DNA from: UBA10427 sp003500135
GTDB lineage: Bacteria; Bacteroidota; Bacteroidia; Cytophagales; Cyclobacteriaceae
DNA length: 18,178 nt
Direction: 5' to 3'
Assembly: GCA_963966275.1 (NCBI GenBank)
Contig: CAWZYQ010000073.1
Coordinates: forward strand, 1 to 18,178
Shown: in pieces, positions 7,452 to 15,594 of the stretch
Position numbering within the stretch: position 1 is the stretch's first letter
Layout of the letters: each line of letters opens with the position of its first letter
Made by a program: the position numbers and the translations under genes
The notes under the pieces: generated by a model
The model's input: the letters and a program-made list of their open reading frames with translations, nothing else
The model's database searches: none
What the model was told of the DNA's origin: nothing

Positions 7452-8729
7452 ATGCAGAGAGATCAAGTAGTTTTTGACCTAATCCAAAAGGAAACAGAAA
7501 GACAAGAAAATGGCATCGAACTGATAGCCTCCGAAAATTTTGCTTCACCGCAGGTAATGGAAGCTATGGGCACCACGTTGACCAACAAGTATGCCGAAGG
7601 TCTTCCTGGTAAACGATATTATGGAGGTTGTGAAGTTGTGGATGAAATTGAAAATCTTGCACGCGACCGGGCGAAAAAACTTTTTGGTGCGGAATGGGTC
7701 AATGTACAGCCTCACTCGGGAGCGCAGGCAAATGCAGCTGTTATGCTGGCGGTATTGAATGCTGGTGACAAGATATTGGGGTTTGACCTTTCTCACGGTG
7801 GACACCTGACGCATGGCAGTCCGGTTAATTTTTCCGGTAAACTTTATGAAGCCCATTTTTATGGAGTTGAAAAGGAAAGCGGCCTGATCGATTACAATCA
7901 ATTCGAAGGGGCCGCCCGAAAGGAAAAGCCAAAATTAATTATTTGCGGAGCCTCAGCATACAGCAGAGAATGGGACTATGCCCGGTTCAGGGCTATTGCC
8001 GATGAAATAGGGGCATTATTATTGGCCGATATTTCGCATCCTTCAGGCCTTATTGCGCGGGGCCTGCTGGATGACCCTTTGGAGTATTGTGACATTGTAA
8101 CCACCACAACGCATAAGACCCTTCGCGGTCCGAGAGGCGGCATGATCATGATGCGCGAGGATTTTGACAATCCTATGGGCCTAAAGTCACCAAAAGGGGA
8201 AATCAAAAAAATGTCGGCGCTGCTGGATGGCGGGGTTTTTCCAGGAACCCAGGGAGGGCCTCTGGAGCATGTGATTGCAGCAAAAGCCATTGCATTTGAA
8301 GAAGCGCTTTCCGATGAATTTATGGATTATGTCATTCAGGTGAAGAAAAATGCGGCAGCTATGGCGCAGGCTTTCGTCGATAAAGGATACCCAGTTATTT
8401 CCGGAGGTACAGACAATCATTTAATGCTTATCGACCTGAGGCCAAAAGATGAAAAACTTACGGGTAAAATTGCGGAAAACACATTGATTAAAGCGGATAT
8501 TACCATTAATAAAAATATGGTCCCCTTCGATACTCGATCACCTTTTGTTACTTCGGGAATCAGGGTAGGTACAGCGGCGATCACTACCAGGGGAATGAAG
8601 GGGTCGGATATGGAAAAAATTGTGGATCTGATTGACGATGTTTTGGTGAACCGCGAAGACGAAGGAAAAATAAATTCAATAAAACAGGAAGTAAATAAGT
8701 GGATGCATAATTTTCCACTTTATTCATAA
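7452..8729 (+). CDS. glyA: Serine hydroxymethyltransferase
   Basis: A 425-residue PLP enzyme interconverting serine plus tetrahydrofolate with glycine plus 5,10-methylene-THF, the main source of one-carbon units. Seen are GIELIASENFASP (21-33), PGKRYYGG (52-59), HSGAQANAAV (88-97), DLSHGGHLTHGS (112-123), ADISHPSGLIA (192-202), and TTTTHKTLRGPRGG with the PLP lysine Lys222. I chose the ATG at 7452. The frame is open back to 7374, but the extra 26 residues are hydrophobic, not conserved in SHMT, and contain the predicted promoter. No Shine-Dalgarno sequence is visible, which is common in this phylum. tatC follows 34 bp later in the same direction. Confidence 0.96.
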   Translation: MQRDQVVFDLIQKETERQENGIELIASENFASPQVMEAMGTTLTNKYAEGLPGKRYYGGCEVVDEIENLARDRAKKLFGAEWVNVQPHSGAQANAAVMLAVLNAGDKILGFDLSHGGHLTHGSPVNFSGKLYEAHFYGVEKESGLIDYNQFEGAARKEKPKLIICGASAYSREWDYARFRAIADEIGALLLADISHPSGLIARGLLDDPLEYCDIVTTTTHKTLRGPRGGMIMMREDFDNPMGLKSPKGEIKKMSALLDGGVFPGTQGGPLEHVIAAKAIAFEEALSDEFMDYVIQVKKNAAAMAQAFVDKGYPVISGGTDNHLMLIDLRPKDEKLTGKIAENTLIKADITINKNMVPFDTRSPFVTSGIRVGTAAITTRGMKGSDMEKIVDLIDDVLVNREDEGKINSIKQEVNKWMHNFPLYS

Positions 8730-8763
8730 AACAGGGGGGCATTAATTCCCTGGCCTACAGGAG

Positions 8764-9606
8764 ATGGGAGAAAAGGAAATGTCATTTTTAGATCACCTCG
8801 AAGAGTTGCGTTGGCACCTGGTGAGGTCGATGCTTGCGGTGGTAGTGCTGTCGGTTTTGGCCTTTTTGTCAAAAGAAATCATTTTTGGCCAAATAATCCT
8901 TGGGCCTTCAAGAACTGATTTCTGGACCTATCAGGCGCTTTGTCAGTTAAGTGAAATTCTTCATGCTAAATTTTTGTGTGTTGAAGAACTTCCGTTCATC
9001 ATTCAGAACCGACAGATGACGGCACAATTTACCATGCACATTGCCTCTTCAGTAGTTGCCGGGGTAATTCTGGCTTTTCCCTACATATTTTGGGAATTCT
9101 GGCGGTTTATAAGTCCGGGTTTATATCACAATGAGCGAAAAGCAAGCCGTGGAGCGGTATTCTTTGTCACCTTCCTATTCGGACTGGGCATTACCTTCGG
9201 GTATTTTTTGCTATCGCCCATTTCCATTAATTTTTTGATGAATTACCAACTTGATCCCTCGATACTTAATGAAATTGACCTTACTTCTTATGTCAATACG
9301 GTCATTATGTTGGTTTTGTCGAGCGGTTTGATGTTCCAGCTTCCTATTGTGGTGTTTTTTCTCAGCAAAGCCGGGATAGTTACCCCTCAATTTTTGCGTA
9401 ACTATCGAAAACATGCCATCGTAGTTATTCTAATTATATCAGCCATCATTACACCTCCTGATATTTTCAGCCAGGTATTAATTTCGCTACCTATTTTATT
9501 GCTTTATGAAATAAGCATACAGGTGTCGCGATTTGTAATCAAAAAGGAAAGGAAATATTGGGAGGAAGATGAAGACACACCAGCTCCTTTAGATCAGATA
9601 CAGTAA
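8764..9606 (+). CDS. tatC: Sec-independent (twin-arginine) translocase subunit TatC
   Basis: A 280-residue inner-membrane protein with about six membrane segments, the receptor for twin-arginine signal peptides in export of folded proteins. Family motifs are FLDHLEELRWHL at 8-19, FPYIFWEFWRFISPGLYHNE at 105-124 (Glu111 is the conserved glutamate of this loop), and the late ITPPDIFSQ segment before the last helices. The charged tail (EEDEDTPAPLD) is unconserved. A second in-frame ATG at 8779 (MSFLDHLEELR) has a better spaced purine-rich GGAGAAAAGGAA upstream and could be the true start. TatA/B genes are not in the window. rpiB follows after 4 bp, indicating co-transcription. Confidence 0.95.
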   Translation: MGEKEMSFLDHLEELRWHLVRSMLAVVVLSVLAFLSKEIIFGQIILGPSRTDFWTYQALCQLSEILHAKFLCVEELPFIIQNRQMTAQFTMHIASSVVAGVILAFPYIFWEFWRFISPGLYHNERKASRGAVFFVTFLFGLGITFGYFLLSPISINFLMNYQLDPSILNEIDLTSYVNTVIMLVLSSGLMFQLPIVVFFLSKAGIVTPQFLRNYRKHAIVVILIISAIITPPDIFSQVLISLPILLLYEISIQVSRFVIKKERKYWEEDEDTPAPLDQIQ

Positions 9607-9610
9607 TAAA

Positions 9611-10048
9611 ATGAAAAAGAACATCGCAATTGGCGGCGATCATGCCGGTTTTGAATTAAAAAGCAAAGTGATAAAATGGCTCGAAACCAATGGCCACGCG
9701 CTAAAAGACTTTGGCCCGTTTGCCACTGATTCCGTTGATTACCCCGATTTTGCCCATCCACTTTCGGAAGCAGTTGAAAAAGGTGGATTTGATTTGGGCA
9801 TATTGATTTGCGGAAGTGGAAATGGTGTGGCAATTACAGCAAATAAACATGAAGGTATCAGAGCTGCCCTTTGCTGGAAAACGGAAATCAGCGCATTGGC
9901 ACGTGCCCATAATGATGCCAATGTACTCTGTATTCCGGCCAGGTTTTTAGTAGACAGTGAGGCGCTGGAGATAGTAAATACTTTCATCAATACGCCTTTT
10001 GAGGGCGGCAGACATCAAAATCGAGTGAATAAAATTACTTGTGCGTGA
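9611..10048 (+). CDS. rpiB: Ribose 5-phosphate isomerase B
   Basis: 145 residues, the normal length for the RpiB/LacAB family. It interconverts ribose 5-phosphate and ribulose 5-phosphate in the pentose phosphate pathway. Motifs are GGDHAGFELK at 8-17, DYPDFAH at 43-49, ICGSGNG with the catalytic base Cys67, ARAHNDANVL with His100, and FEGGRHQNRVNKI near the C-terminus. The LacA/LacB subunits of galactose-6-phosphate isomerase belong to the same fold, but the single complete active site and lack of a lac context favour RpiB. It is probably translated from the tatC message (4-bp gap). Its last 14 bases overlap the convergent membrane protein gene. Confidence 0.95.
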   Translation: MKKNIAIGGDHAGFELKSKVIKWLETNGHALKDFGPFATDSVDYPDFAHPLSEAVEKGGFDLGILICGSGNGVAITANKHEGIRAALCWKTEISALARAHNDANVLCIPARFLVDSEALEIVNTFINTPFEGGRHQNRVNKITCA

Positions 10049-11453
10049 TCTTTCTGTATAGATTGCCCGACACTTTTTCATATTGATTTTTGAATAGAGG
10101 GATTTTTTCAGAAAGTTCAGGCATATAATTGGATTCATCAATGATCATTTCAGGCGGGTCTTCTTCCATATAAACATATATTTTTTGAAGGTGGTCATAG
10201 TAATTGAGATGGTCAAAGTGAGCCCGTGCAAGTTGCCAATCCAGATAAGGGGTGGCAGGCGCTGCACTTTGGTACGCTTCGAAATATTGCTTGCCCATCA
10301 CCAGAAGGCTTTTACCCTGAACAAACTGATCATATGAAGTTTCCTGTACCAGCAACTTTTTTAAATCTATTGCATTTACTACGAGCTTATTGCCATAAAG
10401 TGAGGCAAAGTAAATTGTGAATATTGAAGCAATGAGCAGTGTAGTTGCAATTTCACGTACCAGCCACTTTCTGATAAGTAAAAATAAATGGCTTAGGAAA
10501 AAGGTATATATAGGAATGAACATTGCCATAGTTGCGCCACTGTTTCTGCTCCAGAATATCCAAACTACAACCGCAGTAAGAAAATAAAAGAAAAACACAC
10601 CCTGGATCCGTGACTGGTAATTGATAAATGATGGTGTGTTGAACACTTTGATAAACGCCCAAAGCAGATAAAGTGAAGGTAATGCAATTATGATCAAAAC
10701 ACTTGTCAGATCCAGAAAATTGAAATAATCCAGCCGTATCAATGAGTTAATATAGCAGAAATAAAATGCGTCCGTCTTACCGATGATGAAATAGTATATC
10801 CAAACCAACAATATAGGAAAAGCAGCGCCATAAATGAGCAATACATATCTTCTTTTCATGGTATTGGTATAGAAAAGCAAACTTAATACCGTTGCCAGGA
10901 AAAAGGCCAGGTAGGGTAAGTAAAAAAGGGAGGCAATTCCAATATAAATGCCGATATACAATAAATTCTGATCTGTTCGAACCCTTGCTTCCAGATGTTT
11001 AAATAGACTGGCAAATGAGACAACAATAAAAGTTAGTCCCATTAGCTCGGCAGATAGACGAATCGTATCAATCATGATAAAACCCAATACGGCATATAGA
11101 AAGGCAGGCACATATGAATTTTCGTTATAAGCCTTACGGCTGAGTAGCGTTTGATTGAAGTAAAAAATCTGAAAGAAAAATAAAAGAATGGCCAATATTT
11201 TGTGAGCTAGATAAGAGCGGCCAAACAACCAGTCTACCGCACTGTAGACTACAGATGACAAAGGGGCCATTTCCACCCATAATTCATCGTATAGTAATTT
11301 TCCATTGGAAATAGATTGCCCGATCAACAACCGCTCTAACTCAGGAATAGTATTTACTTCTGGTTTAATCATAGCCGGGATGCTGAGCGCAAACAGCAGA
11401 ATAAAAATTACCACTAAACGGTATGGGTCATTTATTTTAAAATAGCTTAACAA
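10035..11453 (-). CDS. Multi-pass membrane protein, unknown function, possibly GT-C-like
   Basis: 472 residues with roughly ten to twelve hydrophobic segments through about residue 350, then a C-terminal soluble domain of about 100 residues rich in aromatic residues (DPPEMIIDESNYMPEL). The layout (one N-terminal helix, a first loop with GKLLYDELW...APLS, many helices, a soluble tail) recalls GT-C glycosyltransferases of the PMT/GT39 type, where the first loop carries an acidic pair and a PPL segment. Here the usual DE position reads PELE, so catalytic activity is doubtful. No other family is recognised. The gene diverges from rbfA by 81 bp and converges on rpiB with a 14-bp overlap, and it is not in an obvious operon. 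A real gene is certain from its length and composition; the role is unknown. Confidence 0.75.
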   Translation of the reverse strand: MLSYFKINDPYRLVVIFILLFALSIPAMIKPEVNTIPELERLLIGQSISNGKLLYDELWVEMAPLSSVVYSAVDWLFGRSYLAHKILAILLFFFQIFYFNQTLLSRKAYNENSYVPAFLYAVLGFIMIDTIRLSAELMGLTFIVVSFASLFKHLEARVRTDQNLLYIGIYIGIASLFYLPYLAFFLATVLSLLFYTNTMKRRYVLLIYGAAFPILLVWIYYFIIGKTDAFYFCYINSLIRLDYFNFLDLTSVLIIIALPSLYLLWAFIKVFNTPSFINYQSRIQGVFFFYFLTAVVVWIFWSRNSGATMAMFIPIYTFFLSHLFLLIRKWLVREIATTLLIASIFTIYFASLYGNKLVVNAIDLKKLLVQETSYDQFVQGKSLLVMGKQYFEAYQSAAPATPYLDWQLARAHFDHLNYYDHLQKIYVYMEEDPPEMIIDESNYMPELSEKIPLFKNQYEKVSGNLYRKITHK

Positions 11454-11496
11454 TAGTATCTTTGTTCTTTATTTGATAAAAAAATAGTTGCTCTGG

Positions 11497-11504
11497 CAAA
11501 TATA
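11497..11504 (-). promoter_or_regulatory. -7 element for the membrane protein gene
   Basis: On the minus strand this is TATATTTG, matching TAnnTTTG, 43 bp before the ATG at 11453. The 14 bases TAATATATTTGCCA around it are identical to those in front of ugd at 13251-13264. The -33 region is weak (TTTT). Confidence 0.5.
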
Positions 11505-11534
11505 TTATAATTCGAGAACTAAAACCGAGGCGGG

Positions 11535-11918
11535 ATGGAAAGTAAAAGGCAACAAAAATTTTCAAGATTGATCCAAAAAGAATTGGGTTATATATTTCAA
11601 CGAGATGGCAAGAGCTATTTTTCGGACAACATGATTTCTGTTACAAAAGTAGATATGAGTCCGGACCTAAGTGTGGCCAAAGTATATTTAAGCCTGGTTA
11701 TTCAGCGGGATAAGGATAAAATGATGGAACTCGTGGACCGTAAAAAGTCTGAAATAAGAAAAGACCTCGGAAATAGAATTGGTAAACAGGTGCGCCGAAT
11801 ACCGGAATTAATTTTTTATCTGGACGACAGTGCCGCTTATGCCGATAAAATGGATCAACTATTCAGAAACCTGGATATACCCGAAGAGGATAATTCTGAT
11901 AAAGATATTGAGGAATAA
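11535..11918 (+). CDS. rbfA: Ribosome-binding factor A
   Basis: 127 residues; binds the 30S subunit during late assembly and is needed for 16S rRNA 5'-end maturation. It starts MESKRQQKFSRLIQKEL, the usual N-terminal helix. VTKVDMSPDLSVAKVYLSLV is the conserved KH-like core, followed by RIPELIFYLDDSAAYADKMDQL, the typical RbfA C-terminal signature. The acidic tail EEDNSDKDIEE is variable in the family. A GAGG lies 5 bp upstream of the ATG. The permease gene follows after 9 bp, so the two are almost certainly co-transcribed. Confidence 0.95.
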   Translation: MESKRQQKFSRLIQKELGYIFQRDGKSYFSDNMISVTKVDMSPDLSVAKVYLSLVIQRDKDKMMELVDRKKSEIRKDLGNRIGKQVRRIPELIFYLDDSAAYADKMDQLFRNLDIPEEDNSDKDIEE

Positions 11919-11927
11919 TCAAGACCA

Positions 11928-13151
11928 TTGAATCTATCACTATTCATAGCGAAACGGTATTTTTTCAGTAAGAAGAAAAAGAATTTTATCAATATCATTT
12001 CTTTTATTTCGATGCTGGCCGTGGCAGTGGGAACCATGGCGCTGGTAATCGTTTTAGCTGTGTTTAATGGTTTGGAAGACCTTATTCGTTCCCTTCACAA
12101 ATCGTTCGATGCCGAGTTGATGATCAAGCCATCTAAGGGAAAATCATTTGAACTGACCGACAGTTTGATGCAAAAAATCAACACCACACCTGGTGTTGCG
12201 ATCATTACTGAAGTAATTGAAGACAATGCCTATGTCAGTTACAATGAAGCACAAATGGTCATACGCTTAAAAGGGGTCAGTGATAATTTCACAGAGCGCC
12301 ATCGTATGGAGCCAAATATTGTACAAGGCTCATTTAAGTTGAAGGAAGGCAGTGTTAATTATGCGGTACTGGGCAGGGGTGTTCAATGGGCGCTATCAGC
12401 CATCAATCTCAACGCAAAATATCCACTGAAATTTTATTATACTCGCAGACTAAAGTCCTCATCTTTAAACCCAATGCAAAGTGTAAACAAAGCAATGGCG
12501 ATGCCTGCCGGGGTGTTTAGCATAGAAAAGCAATATGATACAAGATATGTTTTTGTTCCTATTCGACTTGCACAGGAACTTTTGGAGTACGAAAACCGAC
12601 GTACTTCACTTGAATTAGGTGTGAGCAAAGGATATACTATTAGCGAAGTCCAATCAGAATTGAAAAATGTTCTTGGAAATGATTTTGAGGTACTAAATGA
12701 GGAAGAGCAGCATGCCAGTTTGCTTAAAGCCATAAAAATTGAAAAGCTTTTCGTTTTTATTACACTCAGCTTTATCATAGCAATATCGTCATTCAACATA
12801 TTTTTTTCCCTAACCATGCTTGCCATAGAAAAAAAGCGGGACATAGCAGTTTTAGGGGCAATGGGGGCTTCAAGGGCGCTGATCAGAAAAATATTCATGA
12901 TGGAAGGTGGGGTAATTGCATTTACCGGTGCCATAGCAGGACTGGTATTAGGATTGATAGTTTGTCTTTTACAAATGCAGTTTGGCTTTATTTCCATGGG
13001 TATGGAAACAGCAGTTATGCAAAGTTATCCTGTAAAAATCATCTGGTCCGATTTAGTTTTGATAACCCTGGCCATCCTTTTAATTACTTTTTTGGCCTCA
13101 TTCAGACCGGCTGTTATTGCCAGTAAAGTGTCAATTCACGAACAATTATGA
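11928..13151 (+). CDS. LolC/LolE-type ABC transporter permease (FtsX family)
   Basis: 407 residues, inner membrane. One N-terminal helix (about 22-48), a long periplasmic domain, then three C-terminal helices (about 270-295, 320-350, 370-395) form the MacB/FtsX permease plan. The N-terminus MNLSLFIAKRYFFSKKKKNFINIIS and MLAVAVGTMALVIVLAVFNG match the lipoprotein-releasing LolC/E group. The likely role is extraction of outer-membrane lipoproteins from the inner membrane with a LolD ATPase, which is not in this window. The start must be TTG at 11928: the frame is closed by a stop at 11916-11918 and the conserved N-terminus begins exactly there. The substrate is inferred from family only. Confidence 0.88.
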   Translation: MNLSLFIAKRYFFSKKKKNFINIISFISMLAVAVGTMALVIVLAVFNGLEDLIRSLHKSFDAELMIKPSKGKSFELTDSLMQKINTTPGVAIITEVIEDNAYVSYNEAQMVIRLKGVSDNFTERHRMEPNIVQGSFKLKEGSVNYAVLGRGVQWALSAINLNAKYPLKFYYTRRLKSSSLNPMQSVNKAMAMPAGVFSIEKQYDTRYVFVPIRLAQELLEYENRRTSLELGVSKGYTISEVQSELKNVLGNDFEVLNEEEQHASLLKAIKIEKLFVFITLSFIIAISSFNIFFSLTMLAIEKKRDIAVLGAMGASRALIRKIFMMEGGVIAFTGAIAGLVLGLIVCLLQMQFGFISMGMETAVMQSYPVKIIWSDLVLITLAILLITFLASFRPAVIASKVSIHEQL

Positions 13152-13253
13152 TAGGGAATGAATTATGGACGGTTTTGGATAACTCCATTTTTAAATAATT
13201 GGAAAAAGAATATAATATCTTATTTAAATCCTATATATAAAAATTTGTTTTAA

Positions 13254-13261
13254 TATATTTG
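13254..13261 (+). promoter_or_regulatory. -7 element of the ugd operon
   Basis: TATATTTG, an exact TAnnTTTG match, 29 bp before the ugd ATG. No convincing TTG appears at the -33 distance, so the promoter may be weak or activator-dependent. Confidence 0.5.
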
Positions 13262-13290
13262 CCAAAAAGATATAATAAATACTTCGAAAA

Positions 13291-14607
13291 ATGAATATAG
13301 CTGTAGTCGGAACAGGATATGTTGGCCTCGTAACAGGCACATGTTTTTCAGAATTGGGTAACCATGTTACTTGCGTGGATATTGACCAGGAAAAGGTTGA
13401 AAAATTTCGGAATGGTGTCATTCCAATTTATGAACCTGGACTGGATGTTTTGTTTGATCGAAATATTAAACATGAAAGGCTCAAATTCACCACTGATCTG
13501 AAAGAAGGTGTGAAAGATGCCAAAGTAATATTTTTAGCATTGCCAACGCCTCCCGGTGAAGATGGCTCTGCAGACCTGCAATATGTATTAAAAGTAGCAG
13601 ACGACCTTGGGCCATTGTTAAAAGAATATGCTGTAATCGTTGATAAAAGTACTGTGCCTGTTGGAACGGCCGACAAAGTGCGGGAACATATTGCTGCCAA
13701 TGCCAAAGTTGATTTTGATGTAGTGTCTAACCCTGAGTTTTTAAGAGAAGGTGTAGCTGTTGAGGATTTCATGAAGCCCGATCGAGTAGTTATAGGAACG
13801 GGGTCTATGAAAGCACGATCAATTATGGATGCTTTATATGCCCCTCTTGTACGACAAGGCAATCCGATAATATTTATGGATGAAAAGTCTGCGGAGTTAA
13901 CCAAATATGCTGCCAATTCATTTTTGGCAACTAAGATCACATTCATGAATGAAATTGCTAATCTCTGCGAAATACTCGGCGCCAACGTGGATGATGTTCG
14001 TAAAGGCATAGGTACAGACACTAGAATTGGAAAACGGTTCTTATTTGCAGGAATTGGCTATGGAGGTAGTTGTTTCCCTAAAGATGTTCAGGCCCTGGCA
14101 AAGTCAGCTAAGGATGTTGATTACGATTTCAAAATCCTAAATGCCGTAATGGACATCAATACGGCCCAGAAAATAAAAATGGTGCCAAAAATAAAGGAAC
14201 AGCTCGGTGGAGATCTCAAAGGAAAAACCATTGCCATGTGGGGCCTGGCTTTTAAACCCTACACAGATGATATAAGGGAAGCGCCATCGATTTATAACAT
14301 AGAAGAATTGGTTGCGGCAGGCGCAAAGGTCAGGGCTTATGATCCTGAGGCCATGGAAAATGTGAAGAAACTTTTGGGTGATAAAGTAGAATTGTTTGAC
14401 GACGAGTATGAAGCGCTCGACAATGCCGACGCCCTTTTAATAGTTACCGAATGGCCTGTTTTCAGGCAACCAAACTTCGATAAAATGAAGGAAAAGCTTA
14501 ATAATAACCTGATTTTCGACGGAAGAAACTTATACCCGGTTGATGAAATGGGGCCCAAGGGCTTTAAATATTTCAGCATCGGAAGAAAACAAATAAATGG
14601 CAACTAA
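13291..14607 (+). CDS. ugd: UDP-glucose 6-dehydrogenase
   Basis: 438 residues; oxidises UDP-glucose to UDP-glucuronate with two NAD+. The Rossmann motif GTGYVG is at 7-12, LPTPPGEDGSADL at 84-96, VDKSTVPVGT at 117-126, SNPEFLREG at 146-154, ELTKYAANSFLATKI with Lys205, and the catalytic thiol Cys261 in GYGGSCFPKD. WGLAFKPYTDDIREAPS marks the C-terminal UDP-binding domain. The enzyme is intact. It is first of a four-gene nucleotide-sugar operon, and its last 11 bases overlap the decarboxylase start, so its product is probably handed directly to that enzyme's pathway. Confidence 0.96.
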   Translation: MNIAVVGTGYVGLVTGTCFSELGNHVTCVDIDQEKVEKFRNGVIPIYEPGLDVLFDRNIKHERLKFTTDLKEGVKDAKVIFLALPTPPGEDGSADLQYVLKVADDLGPLLKEYAVIVDKSTVPVGTADKVREHIAANAKVDFDVVSNPEFLREGVAVEDFMKPDRVVIGTGSMKARSIMDALYAPLVRQGNPIIFMDEKSAELTKYAANSFLATKITFMNEIANLCEILGANVDDVRKGIGTDTRIGKRFLFAGIGYGGSCFPKDVQALAKSAKDVDYDFKILNAVMDINTAQKIKMVPKIKEQLGGDLKGKTIAMWGLAFKPYTDDIREAPSIYNIEELVAAGAKVRAYDPEAMENVKKLLGDKVELFDDEYEALDNADALLIVTEWPVFRQPNFDKMKEKLNNNLIFDGRNLYPVDEMGPKGFKYFSIGRKQINGN

Positions 14608-15592
14608 AAAACGTGTATTGATTACGGGAGCAGCTGGGTTTCTTGGCTCCCATCTTTGCGACAGGTTTATCAAAGAAGGCTTTGAGGTGATCGCGATGGA
14701 CAACCTCATTACGGGTGATCTGAAAAACATTGAGCATCTTTTCAGGTTGCCTCAATTCATATTTTATGAGCACGACGTCTCCAATTTTGTTCATGTGCCT
14801 GGAAAGCTTGGCTACATTTTGCATTTTGCTTCCCCAGCCAGCCCAATCGATTATTTAAAGATCCCGATTCAAACCTTAAAGGTTGGATCTTTGGGGACGC
14901 ATAATCTGCTCGGTCTGGCCAAAGCAAAAGATGCAAGAATACTTGTAGCTTCCACCTCAGAAGTATACGGTGACCCTACAGTACATCCACAAAAGGAAAC
15001 CTACTGGGGCAATGTGAACCCTGTGGGACCCCGGGGTGTGTATGATGAGGCCAAAAGATTTCAGGAAGCCTTGACCATGGCCTACCACAATTTTCACGGT
15101 GTGGAAACCCGAATCGTCCGCATCTTCAATACCTACGGCCCCCGAATGCGTTTAAATGACGGACGTGTTTTGCCGGCATTTATCGGACAGGCGCTCAGAG
15201 GAGAGGATTTGACAATTTTCGGTGACGGGTCACAAACGAGGTCTTTTTGTTATGTTGATGATCTGGTGGAGGGGATATACCGGCTGCTGCTTAGCGATTA
15301 TGTGGAACCTGTGAATATTGGAAATCCTGATGAAATAACTATTCGTGAATTTGCCGAAGAAATTATAAAGCTGACCAATACCACACAAAAAGTAGTGTTC
15401 AAACCATTGCCAAAAGACGATCCTACACAAAGGAAACCCGATATTTCGCGCGCTAAAGAAATTTTGGGATGGACCCCAAAAATTAAAAGGGCTGAAGGGT
15501 TGAAGATAACTTATGAATATTTTAAGTCACTTCCCAAGGAAGCTCTACACAAAAAAGAACACAACGACTTTGAAAAGTATATAAAACGATAA
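14597..15592 (+). CDS. UDP-glucuronate decarboxylase (UDP-xylose synthase)
   Basis: 331 residues, an extended short-chain dehydrogenase converting UDP-glucuronate to UDP-xylose with bound NAD+. The cofactor motif is GAAGFLGSH at 11-19. FASPASPIDY (77-86) and ETYWGNVNPVGPRGVYDEAK (134-153) are characteristic of the UXS group rather than of generic epimerases. The catalytic set is Thr120/Ser121/Glu122 with Tyr149 and Lys153. RSFCYVDDLVEG and RKPDISRAKEILGW are the usual substrate-side elements. The start overlaps ugd by 11 bp in another frame, suggesting translational coupling. Given ugd next door, decarboxylation to UDP-xylose is far more likely than epimerisation. Confidence 0.93.
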   Translation: MATKKRVLITGAAGFLGSHLCDRFIKEGFEVIAMDNLITGDLKNIEHLFRLPQFIFYEHDVSNFVHVPGKLGYILHFASPASPIDYLKIPIQTLKVGSLGTHNLLGLAKAKDARILVASTSEVYGDPTVHPQKETYWGNVNPVGPRGVYDEAKRFQEALTMAYHNFHGVETRIVRIFNTYGPRMRLNDGRVLPAFIGQALRGEDLTIFGDGSQTRSFCYVDDLVEGIYRLLLSDYVEPVNIGNPDEITIREFAEEIIKLTNTTQKVVFKPLPKDDPTQRKPDISRAKEILGWTPKIKRAEGLKITYEYFKSLPKEALHKKEHNDFEKYIKR

Positions 15593-15594
15593 AT

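Noticed and set aside
8732..8752. Hairpin CAGGG/CCCTG between glyA and tatC as a terminator
   Set aside because: It has only a 5-bp stem with an 11-base loop and no T tract. Read-through into tatC is more likely.
13165..13193. Terminator after the permease gene
   Set aside because: ATGGA/TCCAT followed by Ts is only a 5-bp stem with a 14-base loop, too weak to call.
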